From contig JANLHD010000043.1 in NCBI GenBank assembly GCA_024653865.1, positions 1 to 7,146 on the forward strand: a stretch of 7,146 nucleotides of DNA, given 5' to 3'. This stretch comes from an archaeon (lineage in GTDB: Archaea > Iainarchaeota > Iainarchaeia > Iainarchaeales > Iainarchaeaceae). Numbering within the stretch: position 1 is the first letter of the stretch; each line of letters begins with the position of its first letter. Made by a program: the position numbers and the translations under genes. This document shows positions 1-5,706 of the stretch, piece after piece. A model generated the notes under the pieces. The model was not told the DNA's origin and ran no database searches. It saw only the letters and a program-made list of their open reading frames with translations.

Positions 1-503
1 GGCACAGAAAGTGGACGGCATTCATCAAGGGAAAGGTGGATGATGCGCTGAGCTTGCAAAGCGCATTTGCCCTAGGAACCGTGTCTTTTCTTGCGGTGTA
101 TCGGGAAGGGTTTGAGACCGTGCTCTTTTTCAAGGCACTAACCTCGGGAACAACTGACCTTACAGGAATTATTATGGGGCTTGTCGCGGGTTTTGCGGCA
201 CTCGCAATCCTGTTCGTTCTCATCGTAAGGATTGAGAAGAGGCTTCCTTTGAATGTTGTGTTCGCACTCACAAGCGCGATACTTTTTGTGCTCGCGCTCA
301 AGTTTGCGGGCAAGGGCGTGCACGAGCTGCAGGAGGCGCATGTTCTTCCCGAAACCGCATTGAATGTTGTGCCAAAAATCGGGGATTTGGGCATCTACCC
401 AACGCTGGAAACACTGGGAATACAGGCGGTGATGCTTGCAATCGGGGCAATTCTTTTGTATATGCACTTTTTCAAGATGCGCCCCAAAACCGCAATTGTT
501 TAG
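1..503 (+). CDS. FTR1-family iron permease, C-terminal part (5' end outside window)
   Basis: This is probably a membrane permease taking up iron, usually Fe3+ after oxidation. The reading frame is open from position 3 to the TAG at 501-503, so the gene begins upstream of the window; the GTG at 36 is an internal Val codon, not a start. Position 102-116 encodes REGFE, the family's REXXE iron-binding motif, followed by a membrane segment (TVLFFKAL). Further on are two clear hydrophobic stretches (about 168-230 and 255-310), a KGVHELQEA segment typical of the FTR1 C-terminal half, and a last hydrophobic helix (about 415-470) ending in a short basic tail. FTR1 proteins normally carry two REXXE motifs; only the second half is visible here, so the first cannot be checked. 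The next gene starts 61 bases downstream with its own promoter, so no operon link is evident. The family call is firm; the metal is inferred. Confidence 0.88.
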   Translation, partial: HRKWTAFIKGKVDDALSLQSAFALGTVSFLAVYREGFETVLFFKALTSGTTDLTGIIMGLVAGFAALAILFVLIVRIEKRLPLNVVFALTSAILFVLALKFAGKGVHELQEAHVLPETALNVVPKIGDLGIYPTLETLGIQAVMLAIGAILLYMHFFKMRPKTAIV

Positions 504-530
504 TTAGGGGTTTGGTTCGTTGCCCTGCAA

Positions 531-537
531 TTTTAAA
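531..537 (+). promoter_or_regulatory. TATA-like box of the kinase-deaminase gene
   Basis: TTTTAAA is centred about 31 bases before the ATG at 565. An archaeal transcript starting some 25 bases after the box would have a leader of only a few bases. No Shine-Dalgarno sequence lies before this ATG, which fits. The call rests on sequence and spacing only. Confidence 0.5.
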
Positions 538-564
538 CCTTATTGTGGGTAAAAATTTATTGAA

Positions 565-1566
565 ATGATTGTAATTGGCATTACTGGAAAGTACTGCGCC
601 GGCAAAACCACGGTGTGCGATTACCTCAAGGAAAAAAGCTTTTACTATGGCTCTCTTTCGGACGAACTTCGGGGGATTTTGAAGCGAGAGGGCGTCTTCG
701 CGTCGAGGGAAAACCTGATCGCCAGGGGAAATGCATTGCGAAAAGAAAGGGGCAATGGCGCGCTTGCAAAAATTCTGATAGGGAACATGGGCCGGGACAA
801 AAATTATGTGATTGACTCGCTGCGAAACCCCGAGGAAATCCGCGAGTTCCAAAAGCTCGAGAACTTCTGGCTCTGGAACATCACCGCAAAGGACGATGCG
901 CGGTTTGAGAGGATTTTGAAAAGGAAGCGCGAAGGCGACCCGAAAACGCGTGAAGAATTTGCGAAGCTTGAGGCAATGGAATCCGGGTCAAAGGATGCTT
1001 TCGCACAGCAGCTCGATGAGTGCGCAAAAATGGCGAACCATACCGTGGACAATAACGCGTCCCTTGCGGAACTTTTTGAAAAAATAGATTCACTGCTTTT
1101 GCAGGTGCCGCTTGACTGGAAGCGGCCATCATGGGACGAGTATTTCATGAACATCGCAAAAGAGGTCGCGATGAGGAGCAATTGCATAAAAAGAAAGGTC
1201 GCCGCGGTGATCGTGAAGGACAAGAGAATTATTTCCACCGGGTACAATGGCACTCCAAGAGGGGTGAAAAATTGCAATGAGGGAGGATGCCCAAGGTGCA
1301 ATAATTTCACGAGTTCGGGAACAAAGCTAGATGACTGCTTGTGCAGCCACGCGGAGGAAAACGCGATAGTGCAATCCGCATACCACGGGGTGGCAATAGC
1401 GGGTTCGGTGATTTACACCACCTACAGCCCGTGCATAACCTGTTCGAAAATGATAATCAATGCGGGCATCAAAAAGGTGGTTTACAATTCCGATTATCCC
1501 TTGGGGGATACCGCAAAGGGGCTTTTGAAAGAGGCCGGCGTTGAGCTTGTTCAAATAAGCATCTAA
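565..1566 (+). CDS. P-loop kinase-like domain fused to dCMP deaminase
   Basis: A 333-residue two-domain protein. Residues 1 to about 178 form a P-loop nucleotide kinase-like domain resembling the UPF0200/dephospho-CoA-kinase group: Walker A G8-x4-GKT (to T15), a VIDSLRNPEE segment at 82-91, and a basic lid-like stretch around 114-126. Residues about 183-333 form a complete deoxycytidylate deaminase of the ComEB/Dcd1 type. It has the zinc and catalytic motif HAEEN (H262, E264) and PCITC (C290, C293), GYNGTPRG at 226-233, and extra cysteines (C237, C242, C245, C258, C260) typical of the family's second metal site. dCMP deaminase turns dCMP into dUMP, the precursor of dTMP. A stand-alone enzyme is about half this length. 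Yeast Dcd1 has a related degenerate N-terminal domain, and antiphage AvcD has the same domain order but is longer. The ATG at 565 is chosen because it precedes the P-loop strand directly and lies 31 bases after a TATA box. The deaminase call is firm; the kinase domain's substrate is unknown. Confidence 0.9.
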   Translation: MIVIGITGKYCAGKTTVCDYLKEKSFYYGSLSDELRGILKREGVFASRENLIARGNALRKERGNGALAKILIGNMGRDKNYVIDSLRNPEEIREFQKLENFWLWNITAKDDARFERILKRKREGDPKTREEFAKLEAMESGSKDAFAQQLDECAKMANHTVDNNASLAELFEKIDSLLLQVPLDWKRPSWDEYFMNIAKEVAMRSNCIKRKVAAVIVKDKRIISTGYNGTPRGVKNCNEGGCPRCNNFTSSGTKLDDCLCSHAEENAIVQSAYHGVAIAGSVIYTTYSPCITCSKMIINAGIKKVVYNSDYPLGDTAKGLLKEAGVELVQISI

Positions 1567-2465
1567 TTTTTTTCCGGGCCAAGTATTATTGAGAGCAGGT
1601 TTGTTTGCAGGTCGGCGTCGTCGGGAAGTATGTAATCAGCGAGCCTTAATTGGTGCGATACCTTTTGCGCCTGGGTTGGCTTGTCGGGCTTTATTAGAAT
1701 TGTGACGAACATTTTTGCGGAATCAATGTCGCCGTAGCTGTCGGTTATGAGCACGGTTCTTCCCACGTCAAGTTCTATGCCGGCTAATGCGAGTTCCTCT
1801 TTTATTGCGCTCACTTTGGATTTGACCTTAATCCCGTCTATTTCGAAATCCTTTGTGCCGACAATGGAATTTAGCCCGGATATTTTTGCCTCGGAATTGA
1901 ACCTAAGTTCGGTGCCGGCGATGTAATCAAATGAGAACCCGTATTTTTCTTTCAGGTAAACGTTGAGGCGTTCGCCGAAGTTTTTGGATGAGAGCGTTGC
2001 GAGGACGACCTTTTTCCCGTTTTTTTTGAGTTCTTTGAGTGCCCTTATCAATTGTTTCCTAAGGCCCTTGTTTACCCTTGCAAGCACCCTGTCGATGTCC
2101 GAGGCGCCCACCCCTGCTTTCATCAGCAATCGGTTGCCCTCTATTATGGCGCGTTCGATGCTGTATTCGCCCAAAACTATTTTTGAAATCAAAAAATCGT
2201 AGAGTTCCTCGCCGCGCGTGACGCCGGATTCGTTTTTTTCCGGGTAAGCCACTTTTAGCGCCTCGAGGTTTGCATCGCTCTCATAGAGCGTGCCATCCAT
2301 GTCGACTATTATTGTGTCGAAGTCCTTTGCGCTAAAACGCCGGAACGCGCGCCTGCGCAATTTGAATTGAAGCGAGTTCTTTACAACGCCGCCAAGCAGC
2401 CTCGCGGAGGAGAGCTTTGTTTTTATGTCCCTAACCCTTGGGACCCGAACTCTTGGAAGCCTCAT
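1563..2465 (-). CDS. HAD-superfamily phosphatase with basic N-terminal extension
   Basis: A 300-residue haloacid dehalogenase-superfamily hydrolase, probably cytoplasmic, resembling the SerB-like branch. All four HAD motifs are visible: motif I DMDGT (nucleophile D55, general acid/base D57), motif II T157 or S159 in VLATLSS, motif III Lys among K213/K215/K217, and motif IV DSYGDID (D242, D246). A helical cap lies between motifs I and II (about 60-150). The substrate cannot be read from sequence. The first 48 residues are unusual: 16 Lys/Arg against two Asp, with an RVRVPRVR stretch and an RRRAFRR cluster. The ATG at 2463-2465 has an AAGGTG Shine-Dalgarno-like site 5 bases upstream and a TATA-like box 28 bases upstream. 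The only other start I found before motif I is a TTG at residue 36. The TAG interlocks with the stop of the convergent deaminase gene. Divergent from the reductase gene. Confidence 0.85.
   Translation of the reverse strand: MRLPRVRVPRVRDIKTKLSSARLLGGVVKNSLQFKLRRRAFRRFSAKDFDTIIVDMDGTLYESDANLEALKVAYPEKNESGVTRGEELYDFLISKIVLGEYSIERAIIEGNRLLMKAGVGASDIDRVLARVNKGLRKQLIRALKELKKNGKKVVLATLSSKNFGERLNVYLKEKYGFSFDYIAGTELRFNSEAKISGLNSIVGTKDFEIDGIKVKSKVSAIKEELALAGIELDVGRTVLITDSYGDIDSAKMFVTILIKPDKPTQAQKVSHQLRLADYILPDDADLQTNLLSIILGPEKN
1567..1573 (+). terminator. Oligo-T run after the deaminase gene
   Basis: Seven T residues follow the TAA directly, with no hairpin, as in archaeal oligo-T termination. They lie within the last codons of the convergent phosphatase gene. 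Confidence 0.4.
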
Positions 2466-2470
2466 TAATA

Positions 2471-2476
2471 CACCTT
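2471..2476 (-). promoter_or_regulatory. Shine-Dalgarno-like site of the HAD phosphatase gene
   Basis: On the minus strand AAGGTG ends 5 bases before the ATG at 2465. It supports the long N-terminus of the phosphatase, and suggests that at least some transcripts start further upstream, for example from a T/A-rich box near 2531-2537. Confidence 0.45.
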
Positions 2477-2489
2477 GGTGTTTTGTTTG

Positions 2490-2496
2490 CTTAAAG
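2490..2496 (-). promoter_or_regulatory. TATA-like box of the HAD phosphatase gene
   Basis: On the minus strand CTTTAAG is centred 28 bases before the ATG at 2465, the spacing seen for other genes here. The minus-strand TTTTAAA at 2537-2531 is an alternative that would leave a leader containing the Shine-Dalgarno-like site. Confidence 0.4.
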
Positions 2497-2529
2497 CGCT
2501 ATGCCCCTAAAGCGTTAACGCACGTTAAG
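2492..2529. repeat. Short repeats and palindrome in the divergent promoter region
   Basis: TAAAGCGCTA (2492-2501) and TAAAGCGTTA (2508-2517) match at 9 of 10 positions with a 16-base period. GCGTTAACGC at 2512-2521 is a perfect 10-base palindrome, and CGTTAA recurs at 2513 and 2523, one helical turn apart. The cluster lies between the two divergent start sites, where a regulator could act on either promoter. No regulator is identified. Confidence 0.4.
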
Positions 2530-2554
2530 ATTTAAAACTAGTATTTCCATTTTC

Positions 2555-2563
2555 TTATAAAAA
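2555..2563 (+). promoter_or_regulatory. TATA box of the geranylgeranyl reductase gene
   Basis: TTATAAAAA is centred 32 bases before the ATG at 2591 and is the best-looking TATA element in the window. It would place the transcript start just before that ATG and downstream of the in-frame TTG at 2570, so it helps decide the start. Confidence 0.6.
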
Positions 2564-2590
2564 TAGCATTTGAATCGGGTGTTTGGCAAA

Positions 2591-3763
2591 ATGGCGAAGG
2601 AATACGATGTTATTGTAATCGGTGCGGGTCCCGCGGGCGGCTCTTGCGCATTGCACTGCGCAAGAAACGGCCTTTCGGTCATGATTCTTGAGGAGCATGA
2701 AAAAATAGGCGAACCCGTGCATTGCGGGGAGTGCCTTAGTCTTTATGCTGTGAAAAATACGGGGATCAATCCCCCGCAGAGCGTTATTTCGGAGCACGTG
2801 AAGGGAGTTAGGGTGGTGTTTCCGGATGGCACGGCTTCTGTTTTAAACGAGCCAGGGTTTGTGCTTGAAAAGGAAAAATTCGAGCAATGGCTCTGCGCAG
2901 AAGCTGTGAATGCGGGGGCGGAAATAAGGCTCGGCCACAGGCTCGAGGCACTTGAAAGAAAGGGCGCAAAGTGGGAGGCGAAAACAAGCAAGGCAAAGTT
3001 TGTTGCCAAAATAATTATCGATGCTTCCGGAGTCGCGAGCGTTGTTTCAAGGCTTGTTGGTTTGAACCCAAGGTTTGAGGCGGTCACAGGAATCCAGTAT
3101 GAGTTGCAAGGCATTCCAAGGGACGGATACCTGGATTTTTACATTTGGCCAAGGCTTGCGCCACAAGGTTATTTGTGGATGATTCCCAAAAAAGATACGC
3201 GCGCAAACGTGGGGCTTGTGACAACCGAGAGGCGAATGGCAAAAACAAACACCGACAAGTTCGTGGAGGAAATGGGTTGGTCTTCGAATGTTAAGGTGAA
3301 GACATTTGGCGGGCTCATTCCCGCATCCGGGCCGCTTAAGAACACCCATTCGGATGGAATCATGCTAATCGGCGATGCAGCCGGCTTCACTTCGCCGCTT
3401 TTCGAGGGCGGCTCGCACCTTGGATTGAAATCTGGGGAGATGGCTGCAAATGTTGCGAAAGATGCAATCGGAAAGGGCGATTGGTCGCAGGATGCGCTCG
3501 CAAAGTACGAGGCAATGTGGAAAGGCACGTTTCCGCAATACGAAAAAATCATCAGGGGAAAAAAGGCGCTCTACTCTTTTACGGATGATGAATTGAACCT
3601 CATCGCAAAAAATTTTCCCAGGAACTTTGACGATTTTGGCACGCTCGAGAAAATAGTGTTCGGGATAAAGGTGCTCTCAAAAAAGCCCGGGCTGATCAAC
3701 AAGGGCTTTATAGGCGCAATGAAGGCATTCGAGTACTCGCAGGCACAGCACTATGGCTGGTAA
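2591..3763 (+). CDS. Geranylgeranyl reductase family FAD-dependent oxidoreductase
   Basis: A 390-residue flavoprotein likely to reduce the double bonds of geranylgeranyl chains on archaeal membrane lipid precursors (digeranylgeranylglycerophospholipid reductase), probably at the membrane surface. Domains in order: the FAD-binding strand and loop VIGAGPAGG (about 9-17); CGEC (45-48), matching the Cys-containing motif of archaeal geranylgeranyl reductases; DASG (144-147) in the middle FAD/NAD(P)-type segment; YLWMIPK (194-200), corresponding to the family's YxWxFPK substrate-site motif with Ile for Phe; and GDAAG (261-265) with EGGSHLGLKSG (272-282), the second FAD-contact motif. Length is normal for the family. 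ATG 2591 is preferred over TTG 2570 and GTG 2579 because it directly precedes the Rossmann strand and fits the TATA box. FAD supply connects it to the riboflavin genes further right. Substrate is inferred: some relatives act on free geranylgeranyl diphosphate or other prenyl groups. Confidence 0.87.
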   Translation: MAKEYDVIVIGAGPAGGSCALHCARNGLSVMILEEHEKIGEPVHCGECLSLYAVKNTGINPPQSVISEHVKGVRVVFPDGTASVLNEPGFVLEKEKFEQWLCAEAVNAGAEIRLGHRLEALERKGAKWEAKTSKAKFVAKIIIDASGVASVVSRLVGLNPRFEAVTGIQYELQGIPRDGYLDFYIWPRLAPQGYLWMIPKKDTRANVGLVTTERRMAKTNTDKFVEEMGWSSNVKVKTFGGLIPASGPLKNTHSDGIMLIGDAAGFTSPLFEGGSHLGLKSGEMAANVAKDAIGKGDWSQDALAKYEAMWKGTFPQYEKIIRGKKALYSFTDDELNLIAKNFPRNFDDFGTLEKIVFGIKVLSKKPGLINKGFIGAMKAFEYSQAQHYGW

Positions 3764-3825
3764 TCTCGTTGGCGCAAATTTTCCTGCAAGCTTAGCATTA
3801 TTGGGCCTTTCGCATCTTCACCTCC

Positions 3826-3834
3826 TTTTTTAAT
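3826..3834 (+). promoter_or_regulatory. TATA-like box of the cis-prenyltransferase gene
   Basis: TTTTTTAAT is centred 29 bases before the ATG at 3859. Its six Ts could also end transcripts of the upstream reductase gene. The rest of the gap 3764-3858 shows no other clear feature. Confidence 0.45.
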
Positions 3835-3858
3835 GTTTCGAATCTATTAGTTTACGGC

Positions 3859-4584
3859 ATGAAAACTGATTCTAAATTAAAAACAACCGGGTTTCACGTA
3901 GGCGTCATTCCTGATGGAAACAGGAGATGGGCAATCGAAAACAACCTCCACCCAAGCGCGGGGCACAGGCTTGGGGCGGAAAAAATGGAGCTCTTTGTTA
4001 ATTGGGCGGTGAAACAGCCCGAGATTAGGGAAATTAGCGTGTACGGACTTAGCGAGGAGAACTTCAAAAGGCAACCGGAGGAACTTAGTTGGCTCTATGA
4101 AATTTATTACCAAAAGCTCTTCAAGCTTTTGAATTCGAAAGAAATCCACGAGAACGGCGTCAACGTGAACTTTGTTTCAACCAATCCCGGCAAGGTCCCG
4201 AAGAATTTGGTTGACCTTTGCAGAACGCTCAAGAGCGAAACCAAGGTGTACGGCAACAAAGTAATCAACATCCTGATAGGTTACACCGGACAAAGCGAAA
4301 TTTTAAAGAGCGTGAACAGCCCGATGAACAGGGTGAAGAATCTCTTTTTCGGGCTCACGGAGAAGGACATCGCGAGGCACCTTGGCGTAAAGAGCGAATG
4401 CGATTTTGTCATAAGGACCGGCGAAGAGGAGGCGAAGCGCGAGGGAAAGAGCGGCTTTCTTTTGTGGCAAAGCGCTTACTCGGAATATTACCACGTGCCA
4501 AAGTACTGGCCCGCGGTCGAGGAATCCGACCTCAACAAGGCGTGGGAATACTTCATGCAATCGCGAAGGATGAAGGGAATCTGA
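3859..4584 (+). CDS. uppS: Cis-prenyltransferase (polyprenyl diphosphate synthase)
   Basis: A 241-residue cis-isoprenyl diphosphate synthase that adds isopentenyl diphosphate units in cis to an allylic primer. In archaea the product becomes the polyprenyl or dolichyl carrier for glycosylation, made at the membrane face. Motifs: IPDGNRRWA (17-25) with catalytic D19; GHRLGA (35-40); YGLSEENFKR (62-71); GYTGQSEI (141-148), in place of the more usual YGGR form; FVIRTG (183-188); SGFLLWQSAY (198-207) with E209, matching the Mg-binding Glu of the E. coli enzyme; and WP at 217-218. Between IRTG and SGF there are nine residues, against about five in the E. coli enzyme, so the diphosphate-binding loop is longer and highly charged. 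The start is supported by the TATA box at 3826-3834. It follows the reductase gene by 95 bases and converges on the glycosylase gene with a 22-base gap. Chain length of the product cannot be predicted. Confidence 0.92.
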   Translation: MKTDSKLKTTGFHVGVIPDGNRRWAIENNLHPSAGHRLGAEKMELFVNWAVKQPEIREISVYGLSEENFKRQPEELSWLYEIYYQKLFKLLNSKEIHENGVNVNFVSTNPGKVPKNLVDLCRTLKSETKVYGNKVINILIGYTGQSEILKSVNSPMNRVKNLFFGLTEKDIARHLGVKSECDFVIRTGEEEAKREGKSGFLLWQSAYSEYYHVPKYWPAVEESDLNKAWEYFMQSRRMKGI

Positions 4585-4586
4585 GG

Positions 4587-4604
4587 AAAAAAATATTCCA
4601 AAAA
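4587..4604 (-). terminator. Oligo-T terminator of the glycosylase gene
   Basis: On the minus strand, TTTTT (4604-4600) and TTTTTTT (4593-4587) begin a few bases after the glycosylase stop at 4607. This matches archaeal hairpin-free oligo-T termination and sits in the short convergent gap. Confidence 0.5.
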
Positions 4605-4606
4605 GG

Positions 4607-5242
4607 CTACTTCAATACTTTTCCCGTTTTCATATACCACAAATACAAATCTAGTTTTGAGTGGCTCAGCCCGGTTTTTTTCGCAAACAAATCCAGGCGC
4701 GACTCTATTGCGCAGTAATTGCGCGCATTCACGCTTTTTGGCCTTTCAACAAGAAGGCCGAATTCGGAAATGAGGTTGACCACGTGCTTGTCAAGAATTG
4801 CCACGTTGTCGCTGCCGGTGTTGCGCAAAAAGTGCGAGGACTCCTTGAATCCAAGGCCCTTCACGTTTTTTGCGAGGTACTCTCGCGCCTCGCGGTCGTT
4901 TTCAAATTCGGAAATTTTTTCCTTTAATCCAAAGTGCCTGCGCGCATCCACAATGAACTGCGCCCTGCGGTTGTAGAATCGCGAACCCGCCTTTTTCAGT
5001 TCCGCAACAAGTTTTTTTGGAGGCAGATTATAGAAGCCCTCGAAGCCAAGCGCACTTTGCACGCGCGAACCCATTTCCGAGGACGTGTTTGCGGTGAGAA
5101 GACAAAAGCACAGTTCGCAGAACCAATCCTCTTCCGCCCTTCCCTTAAAGGACTGGAATTCCAGGTAGCGTTGCTCCACGATTGGGGCGATGCTGCTTTT
5201 TTGGAGGCCGCAAATTTTTTCCAAAAGCTCTTTTTCTTGCAT
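4607..5242 (-). CDS. ogg: Ogg2-type 8-oxoguanine DNA glycosylase/AP lyase
   Basis: A 211-residue bifunctional base-excision repair enzyme that removes 8-oxoguanine and cleaves the abasic site. The helix-hairpin-helix signature KGLGFKESSHFLRNTG spans residues 128-143, with the Schiff-base Lys at K133. It is followed by ILDKH with catalytic D151, the same 18-residue spacing as in the Methanocaldococcus Ogg2 enzyme (K129, D147). An N-terminal helix FCLLTANTSS (46-55) and the C-terminal LYLWYMKTGKVLK also fit the family. The frame is open to 5365, but a start there would overlap ribH by 71 bases and add a 41-residue tail unlike the family. The ATG at 5240-5242 gives the family's usual length and lies 27 bases from a TATA-like box. 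It is 52 bases after ribH on the same strand, so read-through from the riboflavin operon is possible. Confidence 0.92.
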   Translation of the reverse strand: MQEKELLEKICGLQKSSIAPIVEQRYLEFQSFKGRAEEDWFCELCFCLLTANTSSEMGSRVQSALGFEGFYNLPPKKLVAELKKAGSRFYNRRAQFIVDARRHFGLKEKISEFENDREAREYLAKNVKGLGFKESSHFLRNTGSDNVAILDKHVVNLISEFGLLVERPKSVNARNYCAIESRLDLFAKKTGLSHSKLDLYLWYMKTGKVLK

Positions 5243-5264
5243 CAAAAAAATTGGCTCCGAAGTT

Positions 5265-5273
5265 GTTTTATTT
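5265..5273 (-). promoter_or_regulatory. TATA-like box of the glycosylase gene
   Basis: On the minus strand AAATAAAAC is centred 27 bases before the ATG at 5242, inside the 52-base gap after ribH. It would give a near-leaderless transcript independent of the riboflavin operon. Confidence 0.45.
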
Positions 5274-5294
5274 GCCTTAAAACAATTCAGGCCA

Positions 5295-5687
5295 TCACAG
5301 CGATCGCGCAACAGCTTCCACCGCGCGCCTTGCGAATTCTTCCGCGCGCTTTTCGGCCTGCGCAACGCTCATCCTTGGGCCGGAAACACCGTAGCCAACC
5401 GGCTTATCGTAATCAAGCGAAAGCTGTGCAATTTTTTCCGAGCTCGTGTATGCAACCACTTCATCGTGGCTGGTTTCCCCCTGCACAACCGCCCCAAGCA
5501 CAACCGCGCCGTGCACCTGCGGGTTTGCGAGCAATCTTTTTAGCGGCAAGGGAATGTCGAAAGCCCCCGTGACCCGAATTATTTTGTAAACAAAAAGCCC
5601 GCGCTTTTTGCACTCATCTTTGGCGGCGGCAAGCATTTTTTCCGAGATTTCCGCGTGGAAATCCGCCAATACAATTGCAACGTTCAT
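5295..5687 (-). CDS. ribH: 6,7-dimethyl-8-ribityllumazine synthase
   Basis: A 130-residue lumazine synthase joining 5-amino-6-ribitylaminouracil and 3,4-dihydroxy-2-butanone 4-phosphate to give 6,7-dimethyl-8-ribityllumazine, the penultimate step of riboflavin synthesis. Numbered from the ATG at 5687: an N-terminal strand with an aromatic F10 (the residue that stacks on the pyrimidine in this family), GAFDIPL (41-47) matching the GAFE[IL]P signature, GAVVQGETSHDE (65-76) with the proton-transfer His H74, and GPRMSVAQAEKR (103-114) with the phosphate-contacting Arg R114. Length is at the short end of the family, as usual in archaea. ATG 5687 is chosen over the TTG at 5690: a GGAGG site lies 8 bases upstream of it. 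It starts 19 bases after the ribC stop, so it is the third gene of the ribK-ribC-ribH operon. Assembly state (pentamer or 60-mer) cannot be told. Confidence 0.93.
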   Translation of the reverse strand: MNVAIVLADFHAEISEKMLAAAKDECKKRGLFVYKIIRVTGAFDIPLPLKRLLANPQVHGAVVLGAVVQGETSHDEVVAYTSSEKIAQLSLDYDKPVGYGVSGPRMSVAQAEKRAEEFARRAVEAVARSL

Positions 5688-5695
5688 CAAAGAGG

Positions 5696-5700
5696 CCTCC
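5696..5700 (-). promoter_or_regulatory. Shine-Dalgarno site of ribH
   Basis: GGAGG on the minus strand lies 8 bases before the ATG at 5687, between the ribC stop and ribH. It decides the ribH start and shows that internal operon genes use Shine-Dalgarno initiation even though first genes look leaderless. Confidence 0.7.
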
Positions 5701-5706
5701 AGATTT

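Noticed and set aside
511..539. GGTTT/AAACC inverted arms after the FTR1 gene as a hairpin terminator
   Set aside because: Arms are only five bases with a loop of about 19 and no following T-run; not a convincing structure.
504..564. Possible AvcI-like RNA or small antitoxin gene upstream of the kinase-deaminase fusion, as in bacterial AvcID defence loci
   Set aside because: Only 61 bases separate the genes and they contain the promoter box. No small open frame or structured RNA is visible, and no phage or defence gene lies nearby.
804..1310. Minus-strand frame of 168 codons opposite the kinase-deaminase gene
   Set aside because: Ser- and Phe-rich low-quality sequence with no recognisable domain, wholly antisense to a strongly supported gene.
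2570..2590. TTG at 2570 as start of the geranylgeranyl reductase
   Set aside because: The TATA box at 2555-2563 would put the transcript start after this codon, and ATG 2591 sits directly before the FAD-binding strand.
5243..5365. Longer N-terminus for the glycosylase (start at 5365)
   Set aside because: It would overlap ribH by 71 bases and add 41 residues unlike the family. The ATG at 5242 gives the usual length and lies at the right distance from a TATA-like box.
4934..5572. Plus-strand frame of 212 codons opposite the glycosylase and ribH
   Set aside because: It lies antisense to two recognised genes, has no family resemblance and a composition rich in Arg, Ala, Phe and Pro, typical of a shadow frame.
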